A program made the position numbers and the translations under genes. 64,000 bases of DNA from NCBI GenBank assembly GCA_002633025.1, contig NMRB01000119.1:292553-356552 (forward strand), written 5' to 3'. Of the stretch, positions 50,377 through 61,500 are shown in pieces. This DNA is from Notospermus geniculatus. Its lineage: Eukaryota; Nemertea; Pilidiophora; Heteronemertea; Lineidae. The notes beneath the pieces were generated by a model. The model was not told the DNA's origin. It worked only from the letters and a program-made list of their open reading frames with translations, and did not search any database. The stretch's first letter is position 1. Every line of letters starts with the position of its first letter.

Positions 50377-52330
50377 CTTAATCCCAGACAGTCCTTGGCA
50401 TGAAATTGCTCAGCCCGGCTCCCAATTTAGTCTGTTCTTTACACCGTGCGTCTAATCCGGCGCAATCCTGTCATAAGATTTACTGACCAAGTTCATAATT
50501 TTAGACAATGCATTCCAAACATTTGCCTCATGAATATTCATTGGCAGGACTTCACCCGGTTAAACGACGCAATAGGAGTATTAAAAGACAACATTAAATA
50601 AATTCAACTGCGATCGAAGGATTAAAAAACCCGATACAGCACATGCTAATTTTTTACAATCCACTTGAATGGGCTCTACACAAGAAAGCCATTTTTAAAA
50701 TCAACAAAATACCTTTATTCCTATCTCACAACGGATTAGTCTGCTGCCATTAGATTTGAGAGAAATTCTAATTTGTCACATTCAAGAAAATTTTCAACTT
50801 GCAATGGAAGGAAAAGTGGCTCAAGTAGATTATTATAGTGGGCCAAGCCATGAATTAAGTGCAGCAAGTGTGTGCACGGAATAAGCGGCAATGTATGGAG
50901 ATGTGTCACTTCCCACCGGTTGGCCTGGCTGTAATACTCTACTTGACCCAGGAAAAGCAGCAGTAGTAAAGTATAACTTGCAACATCAGCAACTTCTNAA
51001 GGGCAAAACATTGATGAGGATGCAAAATGATGGCAATTTTTTTAACCCTACCACTGCCAGGTACATACATGTACCACGACTGTTAGAACACAATAGGTCT
51101 TTTCACTGCTTGCTCTCCAGTCGCCTGTCCAATTCTCCGCGATTTGATTGGCTACTTGGACACGTATGACGACATACTAATTTGCATATGATTGTATCTT
51201 TAGTCAAATATTTACTGATTACGGGAATGAGTTAATAGAAGTAATTAAGCTGTCTGCTTTGTTTCTGGTCAGCTGTAGTGAAAGTGGAGTCCTAAATCTA
51301 TGTAACAGACAAGAGTAATTAGTGAGTTCTGAAACGTGTGACGAATGGTTGACAAGTTTGTTCAGACAATGCCAATTTCGGCCTTGCTGAGGGTAGTTTC
51401 CCCGATCTTCCAACAGTAAGACAAACCTTTTTTGCGAATAACTCAATGTTGTTACACAGATCACTTCTTTATGATTGATATTAACCACGTTGGCGAACAA
51501 TACAGGCCGCAGGAAGTTCTAATAACTCATTCCCAGGTGGAAAATTTTTTGGTAGTTTCCGCGTTAATGTACTATTTTTAGACCAGAAATCCCCGTTTGC
51601 TTGAAGCTGCCGATAGAGGATGCGGCGGTATGGATTCCAGTTCTAACAGTCGTGATACATTGAGTTGAACTTGGAATTGTATAGAAGAACTGAAAAGTAC
51701 CTAAACAATATATCAAATTATCGGCAAGTTCTCATGGAGTGCTTCCAATGACCATATGACAGGGTTTCTTAAAGGAGCACGGTATTGGATCTCAAATGCG
51801 TTATCTGACTGCCGACGTAGAGGGAGCCACCTAGCGGCAGTAAGACGAACTACAACAAGGCGCACGCTGGGCGTGGCGAATAACCAGGTTTTCGAAGTGG
51901 CGGCGTGAATAGCACTTTTCCTGTTTTCACATTTAGCCCCCTATTGATCTCAGCGGTGCGGATTTCCCGTACAGAACGGCATAGCCTGAATCACGACGTA
52001 GAATATCCCAAATATTCGAAGTCGTGAGTTTCGTGACTAATGTGCGCACCCTCGTAATCCATCCATAGGCCTACAGACTATGTATGAAATCATTATTTCA
52101 TTCCATGATCAGAGTCTTTGTCTGATATTTAATTGATAAATAGGCCTGCACTTCTCAGGATCATCCAGATGATGAATAGAATGAGTACAGACGAGGACGA
52201 GGTGTCATTTTCTCCAGTCGAGTATGTCCCCAGCCCAGTAATGTTAAGAGTGCGATCGGCTCCTGAGCTTGTCCAGCTTTTCATCATGTTCATTCACTGC
52301 AATCCATTTTATCTCTCCACCTCTTTTCAG
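50377..52330. other. Upstream region of the SNX24-like gene; first exon not located
   Basis: Single-copy sequence with one ambiguous base at 50998. The missing SNX24 first exon (about 20 codons ending in phase 0) should lie here or in a more distant upstream position. A 66-codon run from 52133 is open into the first PX exon, but its protein does not look like a PX start. Confidence 0.45.
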
Positions 52331-53592
52331 GTTTTCCGCATTGAAGTCATTATTGGGCGAAGATGTCACATGCTGGAGAAACGATACAGTGAATTCGAAG
52401 ACTTACACAAGCAGGTTGGTACACCCACCTATCTTTCTTCCCTCTGCCTTCCATCCACAGGCTGTGTATATTTACAGATATATGAGATACTGCAGAAGTG
52501 ATAATTAATTGGGATTTTCCAAATGTTGATTAGATGGATAAGATGTCTAGACTGTCAATGTCATGTTACAACGGCCATCATTTCATTGCAGCTAAAGAAG
52601 GTAATCAAAACTCCAGAATTTCCACCAAAGAAAGTTTTAAACAGACACCCAAAAGTTCTGGAGCAGAGAAGACAAATGTTTCAAACTTACCTGCAGGTAG
52701 TTATTACTCAATTTATAGTCCATGCTGTTCATGATTTCGTTTACAGTCGAGTCTAATACTGTTAACTACAAAGTGAATCTGTACCAATGTAATTTGTAAT
52801 AACTAACATTGTCAGTATCCTTATCAGTATAATGATTCTATTGCAGACTATCATAGATTCAGGAAAGATACCAAAAAGTTTGATAAAGTTTCTCGGGATA
52901 CCGCTGCCATCCAGTGATGTATTTTCACTGTCTACTACCAGCATAGAGTAAGTTGAGTAACTCAAATATCTGTTTTCATTGTCAGCTTTCATTGTCAGAT
53001 TTCGTAAAATGCTTCTCAACACAATTACACCTGGCTTGACGAAGATAGTGCTCATAGTACCAATGCATTTTATGATTTCCAGTTCTTTGGATCAGTTGAG
53101 TAGCAACCGTGGTAGATGTCACCAACCTGTCATTGCATTTAAAGACAGGATGTTCAAAAGTATTCATCAAAAAGGTTAGTACATAAATAAATGTGTTTCT
53201 TTGTGTCAACTCCTGTAACAGTAGTTGACTACTTCATGTGTTAGTGTAGTTATGCAATATGACTCACAAGTCTTCAGAAAAGCTGGACTAAAGGTGTCTA
53301 TCCACGGGAGAATTTTCTCGTGGAAGTTGGCTCACAGTGGGAAATTCACCATTATTTGTTTCCTTACGATTTATGCTGAAATGGCACAAACAGCCACTCG
53401 TAGTTGAGTTGCGCCCATAGAGAGCCAACTCCCACGAGAAAATTCTCCCGCGTAAAAGGCACCAAAGTTATTCGAAGGAATTTATGACATACAACACAAA
53501 TGCATCACCAGTATATGTTTTCATTTTCCATTTCAGATGGTTTGCCTGATATTGTCACTCAAGGAGTCATAGACGCCATATATGGTAAATGA
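52331..53592 (+). CDS. SNX24: SNX24-type sorting nexin (PX domain), exon 1 missing
   Basis: Five exons, 52331-52414, 52592-52696, 52847-52947, 53083-53174 and 53537-53592, join in phase to 145 codons plus TGA. They encode most of a PX domain, which binds phosphoinositides, usually PI3P, on endosomes. The phosphate-binding KRYSEF motif is in the first exon, a basic and proline-containing loop (KTPEFPPKK) follows, then LEQRRQMFQTYLQ. A short C-terminal strand segment (HQPVIAF, then PDIVTQGVIDAIYG) closes the protein. Length plus the expected 20-residue first exon gives about 165 residues, close to the small SNX22/SNX24 class and matching SNX24 best. Exon 1 should end in phase 0 upstream of 52331. 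The frame is open back to 52133 through the acceptor, but that stretch does not resemble an SNX24 N-terminus. An inverted-repeat MITE sits in the last intron. Confidence 0.93.
53289..53466. mobile_element. MITE in the last SNX24 intron
   Basis: The inverted arms GGGAGAATTTTCTCGTGG...GTTGGCTC and their complement (53423-53455) enclose about 90 bp. It interrupts no exon. Confidence 0.8.
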
Positions 53593-55279
53593 ATTCAAAA
53601 TTACAGGACAATGATGTTGAAATATTGAGAAATCTGGCCAGTGGATGCATTTTTAGAACAGATTCATATTGATGCTTAACTCTCAGGAATCAAAGTTTTC
53701 TTGTGCCATTTGCCAAAATATTGGTATGTTTTGATGTTAGGTTTGCTTCTGAAGCCTTTATGAATACTGGAAGAAATTTTTTCTCCGAAGAGTCATTTTT
53801 CCTTGAGATTCCTTCTGCAATGATATTTACATTTATTCAAAAGTCTTCACAATCCTGCTATGAGAAGGTACCTAGTATCTGTAGCTTTATTATTAAGTGC
53901 TGTATTAAACTCAACTTACTGTAAAAGGCAGCTTCACATTTTAATGCTTCCGAACTACCAGTGATGAGATAGAAATATAACATTCTCGTAGATGAAATGA
54001 ACTATATAGTCATAGATTATTTTCATGCCATGCTTACTGTCATATTTTTATGAGGCTTTTTCGAGCATAGATCATTTCGTGACCTCTTGCCTCACAGCTG
54101 ACAACAATTGAAAATCTACAGAAAGAAAAGAGTATATAGATTTGAAAAGTACAATATGGACGGTTGTAGCATAATCACAGAAAAGAGACAATCACAACAA
54201 ACATAGAAATCATCCTGACCAGAGTCATCTAATGGTATAGTGTTATTCACATCGTTCTGGCCAAAGGCACTAAGTTGAAGTCAGGAATGTGGCCAGATCA
54301 CATTTACCAAAAGATAGTGGTGTTGCACAGCTCTACCGTAGATTATCCGTAGGGTTGGCGTAATCAATAGCTCTTTCACGGTCTCAGCTAAAGCCAGTCA
54401 GCCATGACACTGGCTGTTGAGGGTTGTGCAACATTCTTATTTGTGATCACACCATTACAGTTTAGTGACAAGAGGTCAGCCAAGTACCTTTGGCCAGATC
54501 TATCTGAGAAACACTATACCCCCTTCCAGAAATACGGCGCTCAGTTTTCAGTGATGACGTCTAAGGGGGATTCTTTAGCCCCTTCCATTGCCATACAAAA
54601 GAGACAGTCACGGTTGACCACAATTTCTTTTGATGACGTGCAGAGGGGAGAATTTAGTTCGAGCGCTGGCCGCTGAATTTCTGGAAAGGTGTATATCCCG
54701 GTACTTAGACTTAGTAGGGTCAGCTACTTGAATTCACAAGGGTTGATCAGTACGAAGGCGAGATCAATTAAGCAATGCAGCCAAAGCAAGTTATCCTGCT
54801 TTTAAACTGAAAACTAACTCCTACGCCTGCACAGGCTACAGCTACATGTACAGTGAAACAAGAAAATGCAAATCTTGGATGGATTCGTTTCAAGTTGACT
54901 GATTTACCAACAGAGGGCGAATCGATAGAATGAATAATACTCTTTGCTTGAGTGGCAAGATTGAAATAAAACCATCTAAATCTATATAAAACATACAACG
55001 AGGTACATACATCTTATACAGCGACAAAATAAATTATCTCAATACTCATTATCTTTATCATTGGTGAGTAAATGCAGATGGATGGATTATCATGATCACA
55101 ATCAAGATTCTGGACCCAGGCTTCGCCTATTCAAACTCAACAAATATCCACATCTATTATGTACATTGACAAGAACCCATCCATGGACGTTTATCAACTC
55201 GGAATGAATGTATACATAACACAGTAATTCTTAAGTATAAATATCAAATTGAAAAAATCTATCAACAGGACAGCCAACA
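53593..55279. other. Intergenic space between the convergent genes
   Basis: It holds the 3' ends of the SNX24-like gene (ATTAAA at about 53904 could be its poly(A) signal) and of ADGRV1. A 90-codon plus frame at 54404 has no recognised family. No insulator or ncRNA was identified. Confidence 0.5.
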
Positions 55280-55573
55280 CTACAGATGTGTGTCCGCTAT
55301 TGAAATTCTCCTCATTTCTCCCATGAAGGGATCGTTGTGTCCAGTAATCGTCGACTGGTCAAAATCTTTTTCCGCATTATGGCTGCTTTCACTCGGTGTT
55401 AAAGCACCAGTTTTCAAAGCGAATATGAGATCATCGAGATCCTGGTCCTCCCGATCTTCTTCCGGCGAGATGGGGACTTTGTTGTCGTATATCGAGAAGA
55501 CATTCCCGTTGTGAGGCGGTGCTCTTTTGACTTTCATCCCACCAATATGGGTGAGGGAATCGTGATCCCAGTC
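55280..55573 (-). CDS. ADGRV1: ADGRV1 terminal exon: cytoplasmic tail with PDZ ligand
   Basis: The last exon begins after a CTCCAG acceptor and encodes 97 residues plus TAG. The tail is rich in Asp, Glu, Ser and His and ends RRISIADTHL. The final four residues, DTHL, fit the class I PDZ ligand pattern x-S/T-x-hydrophobic. From recall, vertebrate ADGRV1 ends in the same way, and this end binds the PDZ proteins whirlin, PDZD7 and harmonin at the Usher type 2 complex. Preservation in what looks like an invertebrate suggests the cytoplasmic scaffold contact is ancient (inference). A tRNA-Ala-like repeat lies about 90 bp upstream, in the preceding intron. Confidence 0.93.
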   Translation of the reverse strand, partial: DWDHDSLTHIGGMKVKRAPPHNGNVFSIYDNKVPISPEEDREDQDLDDLIFALKTGALTPSESSHNAEKDFDQSTITGHNDPFMGEMRRISIADTHL

Positions 55574-58500
55574 CTGGAGAAAAAGGCAGGATAAGATTAA
55601 TGAACTGCGGCATATTGTTGTAGATTTAGGCGGTGTTAGGCCCTCGAGCCTAACGTCCGGACTTTTGGCTTGTTGGAAAAACACCCGTCTTGCGTGCGGG
55701 AGATCCGTGTTTCATCCCCGGTGCAGTCTGCGACAATATCTAATGAAAATTCCTCTGGACTGCTCTCAAATGGCATCTCCAGTCACAGATATGTTGTGAG
55801 GAGGAATGCGTGACATGTAGGACAGTATCTTTCTAAAACTTTGACAGCTCAGAAGGCTGGACTGAGTTATTCTGAGGGAAGGGGATGAAATGGATTCCTT
55901 CATTACCTATTGAGATATGATACTCACATCATTCAAATCATTCCGCACAAGTGATATTTTTGATCCTTTGATACTGTCTATCAAAGACGGCACGTCGTGA
56001 TGTGGATACTGGCCATCAGGATCACCATTCATGTTAACTGAGACAGCATAGCTCTGCTTTTGTGGCCTCAAACACGGCAGGCAAGGATTACGAAGGACTG
56101 TGTAGACAACTAAGGCATACAGTCCCTGGAATGAAACATAGGATACCGGTATGACAAATGGGCAGTGTTAGAGGCTGAGATTTAGAGGTGATGCAGACTT
56201 AATGTGATAAGCTTCATATTCAACCAAATGGCAGGTACTGGAATGATCTGCAAGTAAACTGCTATCCAGCAGAACTGATCAATGAGGCAGGCACGACGTA
56301 AGACAACAGCATGACATAATAATGAACATAACCAAGGATACTGATATTCATAACAAATATCTTACCTGTATTATGTTGAAAATACAGAAGAGTACCAACC
56401 ACCAGACATGGTTGAATGCGAGATGAAGTCCACCCCAGAGCCATGTCAGGATGACAATGGTGAAGAACATTAGGAGTATGCGAACCTCTGCAAGAAAATA
56501 CAGATTTTATGGTAGGTGAATTGAAGGAGGAGCTACTCAGACTATATACATCGACATATCATTAAAACTGGGATTATTGTCTTCAGAGCAATGCAGGTCT
56601 TTGCCTTTAATAATGTGGGTCTCAACTCGGCATCTTCATTCGCCACCATCGTGATATCATAAAGCTGATCCAATGAATGTTCATGCCCACTTTTTTGACT
56701 TACCATTGACGTTGTACCTCCCTCTGTAGATATCATCGTAAGCCTGCCACTGCGGAGTGACTTGGAAGGACTGTATGAACACAACAGCTAACACCATGAT
56801 GAATATGAGAGCAGGGGCAATGAAACCTCCCAAGGCAGCATACGGGTTGGTGATGAAACAACTGAAAAGTAACAAAAACATTGACCCCCAGTCTGTAAAA
56901 ATAATTCGTCAGCCAACACTTCTGCAAAGTTGAAGACAAAGCTTCTTTGATTTTGGTTCTTTGCTCAGCACCACAGTGAACATTTGATTGGTTAATGTAG
57001 TTCATCATAACCTGGATCAAAAGTTGACTTCCTCATTTTTTACCACATCAATTGGTACTGTACTCACATGTTTCCATTGTTGTTGACATCACCATAGATG
57101 AACTTAGAGTCTTCTTTGTAGACATAATGGTATAGGCAGAATGTGATAACATAGAAAGCAGCAACGATTATGACCGGCAAACCTGCAATTAAACATGGAG
57201 AAGGATCAACTCTGGTGTCTGCCAATTTGTACATTCTACTAAATAGAAACATCACCACTGAGATGAGTATGTGGATCGATTCCCCATCAAGTCATATAAC
57301 TTCATCAGAAAACTTGGATGATATTCCCAACAAAACCATCTTCAATAATCGAAGGACGGTCTGCTCACCACTGCAGTACATCGCACATCACCCTTCGAGA
57401 AATAGACCGGTCCGCGGCGTATCCGCTGCCTCTTGAAGAGGAGGCCAATCAGAACCGGTGTTGTAAAATTTCCTCGTGGTACAAATAGTGGTAGCCGAAG
57501 ACCCGATATAAAGTGCAATATGATTGGTTGACCGGTAAAGTTAGCATCGTGCCAAGATACGCCGCGGACCGGTTATTTCTCGAAGGGTGATGTGCGATGT
57601 AACGCAGTGGTCAGCAGATTGCCCTTCGATTATCGAAGATGAACAAAACTGAAACAAAATGCAACTACAAGACTTTACACTTACCCCAACCAATCAACAA
57701 ATAGATAGCATATTTTCGATCAGTGTGCTCATCATTCAGAACTAGGATCTTCCAGAAGTTTAGAGCTTGAGCCAGCAGCCATGAAAACTGGGCCAAGGCA
57801 AAATAGTGTGTGAAGACGCCCATGACAATACATCGGTAGTTATCCTGGTCGACTGACGAAACGAGGAGGTAGTCAGGACTGAGGAAGGCGTCAATCACGT
57901 AACACAGCTAAACAAAAAGAAAGAACAGATACAAATTTATTGGTAACACAAAAGCAGTTAATACAATCAAGTTGCCAACCACTTGATGTGGCCTAAAACC
58001 AGGGAACGTCACATCGTCAGGTAATCAGTGGTTCTTAAATGCTCGCACCCTCCATCACCGTGCAGGGTGACAAAGGGAGCGAGTGCTTCTCTGATATTCT
58101 CAGGATGGAATTTCATGTCTAAAGGCTTGACTTTGAAGAAAATACCTTTCGAAGGAATTTAATGCCTAGAGTACAAGAGTCCTGTCAACAAAGTGTGTTT
58201 ATCTAAGTCATAGTAGTGAAAGAAACAAATCATCTTACCTGAGTTGCAAAGGCAGCAAAGCAAAAGTGCATCAGAAGGTTGGCCGAGAACATCGAGTAGA
58301 CTGAGCAGAGATGATGTGACAGCACTGCCAGGAGCAACCCAAACTGCAAATAGGAATTAAGGTGAGCAAGTTAATCGAAGTGCCCTTGACTACCAATTCA
58401 CTGGATGCAAGATAGTTGAGCCATGGATACTTGACATGTTTTGACCAGTGAGTCTGAATTTGTCAGTTGATAAAGGCCAAGTTGTGAATGTACATCCAGC

Positions 58501-61500
58501 GGCAGTCCAGCGGCACAACTTGGTCAACCACCGTGCCATGAGAGAACTAGCACTCCAAATGTAATGAAAACTTACAAATGTTTTTCAGATTTTGCACTTA
58601 CCATACAAATAAAGCAGGAGACGGCAAACCATATGGGATAACCAATAAGGTCAGGATTATTGGTGTTGGACTTGACAGCATAACTCGTCATGTGTTTACA
58701 GGAACATTCAACATAGTCATCAACAGCCAAATTCAAATTGTTGACAACATAGCAGATGTCCTGGCGAACCTCCCAGCCAACACTTGTGTCCAAGTTGTAA
58801 ACACATCTGAAGGAAAGAGGATACGAAGTGTATCAATTGATAATTTGAACAGCCATTATGAAGTACCGTATTTTTCGGACTATAAGGCGCAGCCTTTTTC
58901 CTTGAAGAAGGGTCTAAAATTGGGGGTGCGCCTTATAGGGTGGTGCGCCTTATCTGCGGATCCAGTCTGACAATTTGATCAGAAGTGTCAAGACACTGAC
59001 GAACCCAAGCATTCAAGCCAAAGTCATTGTCACAGTGCTGGTTGACAGATGATGCAGTGAACTGTGAACTGATGAAGTTTCAGTTAGGCCTAATTTGTCA
59101 CAACAAGCTAAGAAATCATACAACCAGATCCATCAGTACCAACAGCAGAATTGCAGATGTCAATGGGTTCAAACAAGGCAATCATACCCTGTAATTGTCT
59201 TGGCTGTTGTTGGGTCAATGCACACTGAGCAGCCATGCATTGTATGTGTATAATATGCACTGACGCATTCACTGACAGGACTGCGCCTTATAGGGAGGTG
59301 CGCCTTATGTATGGATTTCATCAGATTTTGGGTGAAATTGGGGGTGCGCCTTATAGTCAGGTGCGCCCTATAGTCAGGAAAATACGGTAAGTGGTACACT
59401 GTTATGTTCCTGACCAGTCTTCATCAGGGCAAGAAATGACAACTGTGAAAGCATTGGGTTCTATCACTTACTGGGCTCGATTTGGTGCAATTTTCCTGTT
59501 CCTGGTGTATATTCTATACACAATCGGTGTTTCCAAAATCTTCGATGGTTGGCCTTTGATCTTGAATGAAAAGACCTGGAATAGCAAACCAATAAGTCAA
59601 TGAGGCATGCTGGCTCAGCTGTAAAAGCCATGGCCCAATTGCTGTGCCTGTGCCAGCAGGGTAGGTGGAACCTTTGCAGGTCCTGGGTTCGAATCCAGCC
59701 CAGGCCATATGGGATTTCATTCCCGGCTCTTCAGTCCGTCGCATGGGACAGTAAGCCGTGGTGCCTTGTACCTTGTTTCTTTGCAAGGGCAAGTAAAAGA
59801 CCCCATCCAAGTGAGGAACATGAGCAGCTTCTGATGGCCTCCTCCGTACTTACCAGGGCCAATAATACTAGCGTCGGCCCTGACGGAAAAACTGAAAACA
59901 GGGTAGGTGAAGGATGCAGCATGAGGCAATATGTGTAACACTTTGGACACAGTTTCATCCCCAACGACCTGTGACAGAACTAGAGCCATAACTGACCTTA
60001 TTATTCATAAGGATCTTCTTTTTCTGTTCCATAAACCACTGTTCACTGTTGTACTCCAGAAACAGTACTCCTTCACACTGTTTATTTGGTGCGCTGCTGG
60101 TCGGCAGAAGTTTAGTGGGGAGTTTGAAGAAATCATTTGCATTGACGTCTGCCTGGTACTTGTATCCATTGATATTTTCAGGGTACCAGTTTGCGACAGC
60201 GATGCGTATTGATGCACAGTGATCAAACCTGATGCTGTAAGGAGAAATTGCAACAGATCAAGTTAGCAACAGACAAATCTCAAATTGATGTAAACGAGAA
60301 AGATCTGCGCACTTCCGCCAAAATCGCAAACACAACCTCGGTCTGAAACTGAATGACGTGACGCAGAGAACCCCACGACAGTGACGTCAAAGACATTGCG
60401 TCAGAGTCAACCATTGCTGAATCATGGATTGCGTCATGTCAGCTGGTTTCAGATCGAGGTTGTGGTTGCGATTTCGGCAGAAGTGCGCAGATCTACGAAT
60501 TCAAGAATCGTCTATTGTCAGAATGCAGAGTTACAGAGGATGATTACTGAGGCAAAATTAGTATGGTAGATGGTAAATATAGGGCTGATTTCGTGTAACT
60601 TCACTAAATGCACGCACTTCCACCATGCATTTGACGAAGTTACACGCGTCTAAGTTAAACACCGTTTGTGAAATCGGCCCATAGTACCGGTATGTATCAA
60701 ACTACCAATGACAAATACTCTTGAATGAACAAACTGAGTACCGGTACTTACAGGTTTTTGGTCTCACACGGTTGTCCCTGGAGGAAGGTGAAGGCAAACC
60801 TCTCCGTGAGCCTGGCAAGTTTCGTATGTCCTGCTGTGGCATCGTCCCGGGTTGGATTCACCAGTTGGCAGAAAACATCCATGATTCCTTGCTGTACACT
60901 TAACGGGACACTGAAATCAAATGACAAGGATTAAAAGGAGTGGTAGAGCTTGCAAATCAGGCAAAAAATTCTTATTGAAATGATGTAATCACCCAGAGAA
61001 GGCACACTGCTCCAAAGCAAAACTTACGTCCTGTTTTCTGCCTGTTTGATTATCATATCCAATGTGCTATCCACAACTTTCAATTCCTCTTCTTTAAGTT
61101 TCTTATTGGGATGGGTAGCTGCTTTCAGTCTTGTCAGTACACTGTAAAATGATATATTGTAGAAACATACGTAATGTATTGCTCATCTTCATCATGACCT
61201 TCTATTTCTTGCTTGTGCCTGCGATCAAACCTCACGCTTTCATAGCAGACAGCAGCTTTCGCCACCAGATGACAATGGCTCCTACCATCACACAGAATCA
61301 CGATCGATGACAATCGTGATGACGATCCTGATGACGATCGTGATGACGACTGATGACGATCGACGACAATCGATAATGTTCGATGACGGTCATGGTGACG
61401 AGCAATGATTATCCTTTGACGATCATGATGACGATTGTGATGACGAACGATAACAATTGTGATGACGAACGATGACGACGATCATGATGACGATCGACAA

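Noticed and set aside
52133-52330. In-frame extension upstream of the first SNX24 PX exon as its N-terminus
   Set aside because: A clear TTTTCAG acceptor precedes 52331, and the upstream peptide does not resemble a PX start.
54404-54676. 90-codon plus frame between the two genes
   Set aside because: No motif, no splice sites and no fit to the SNX24 or ADGRV1 models; left as intergenic.
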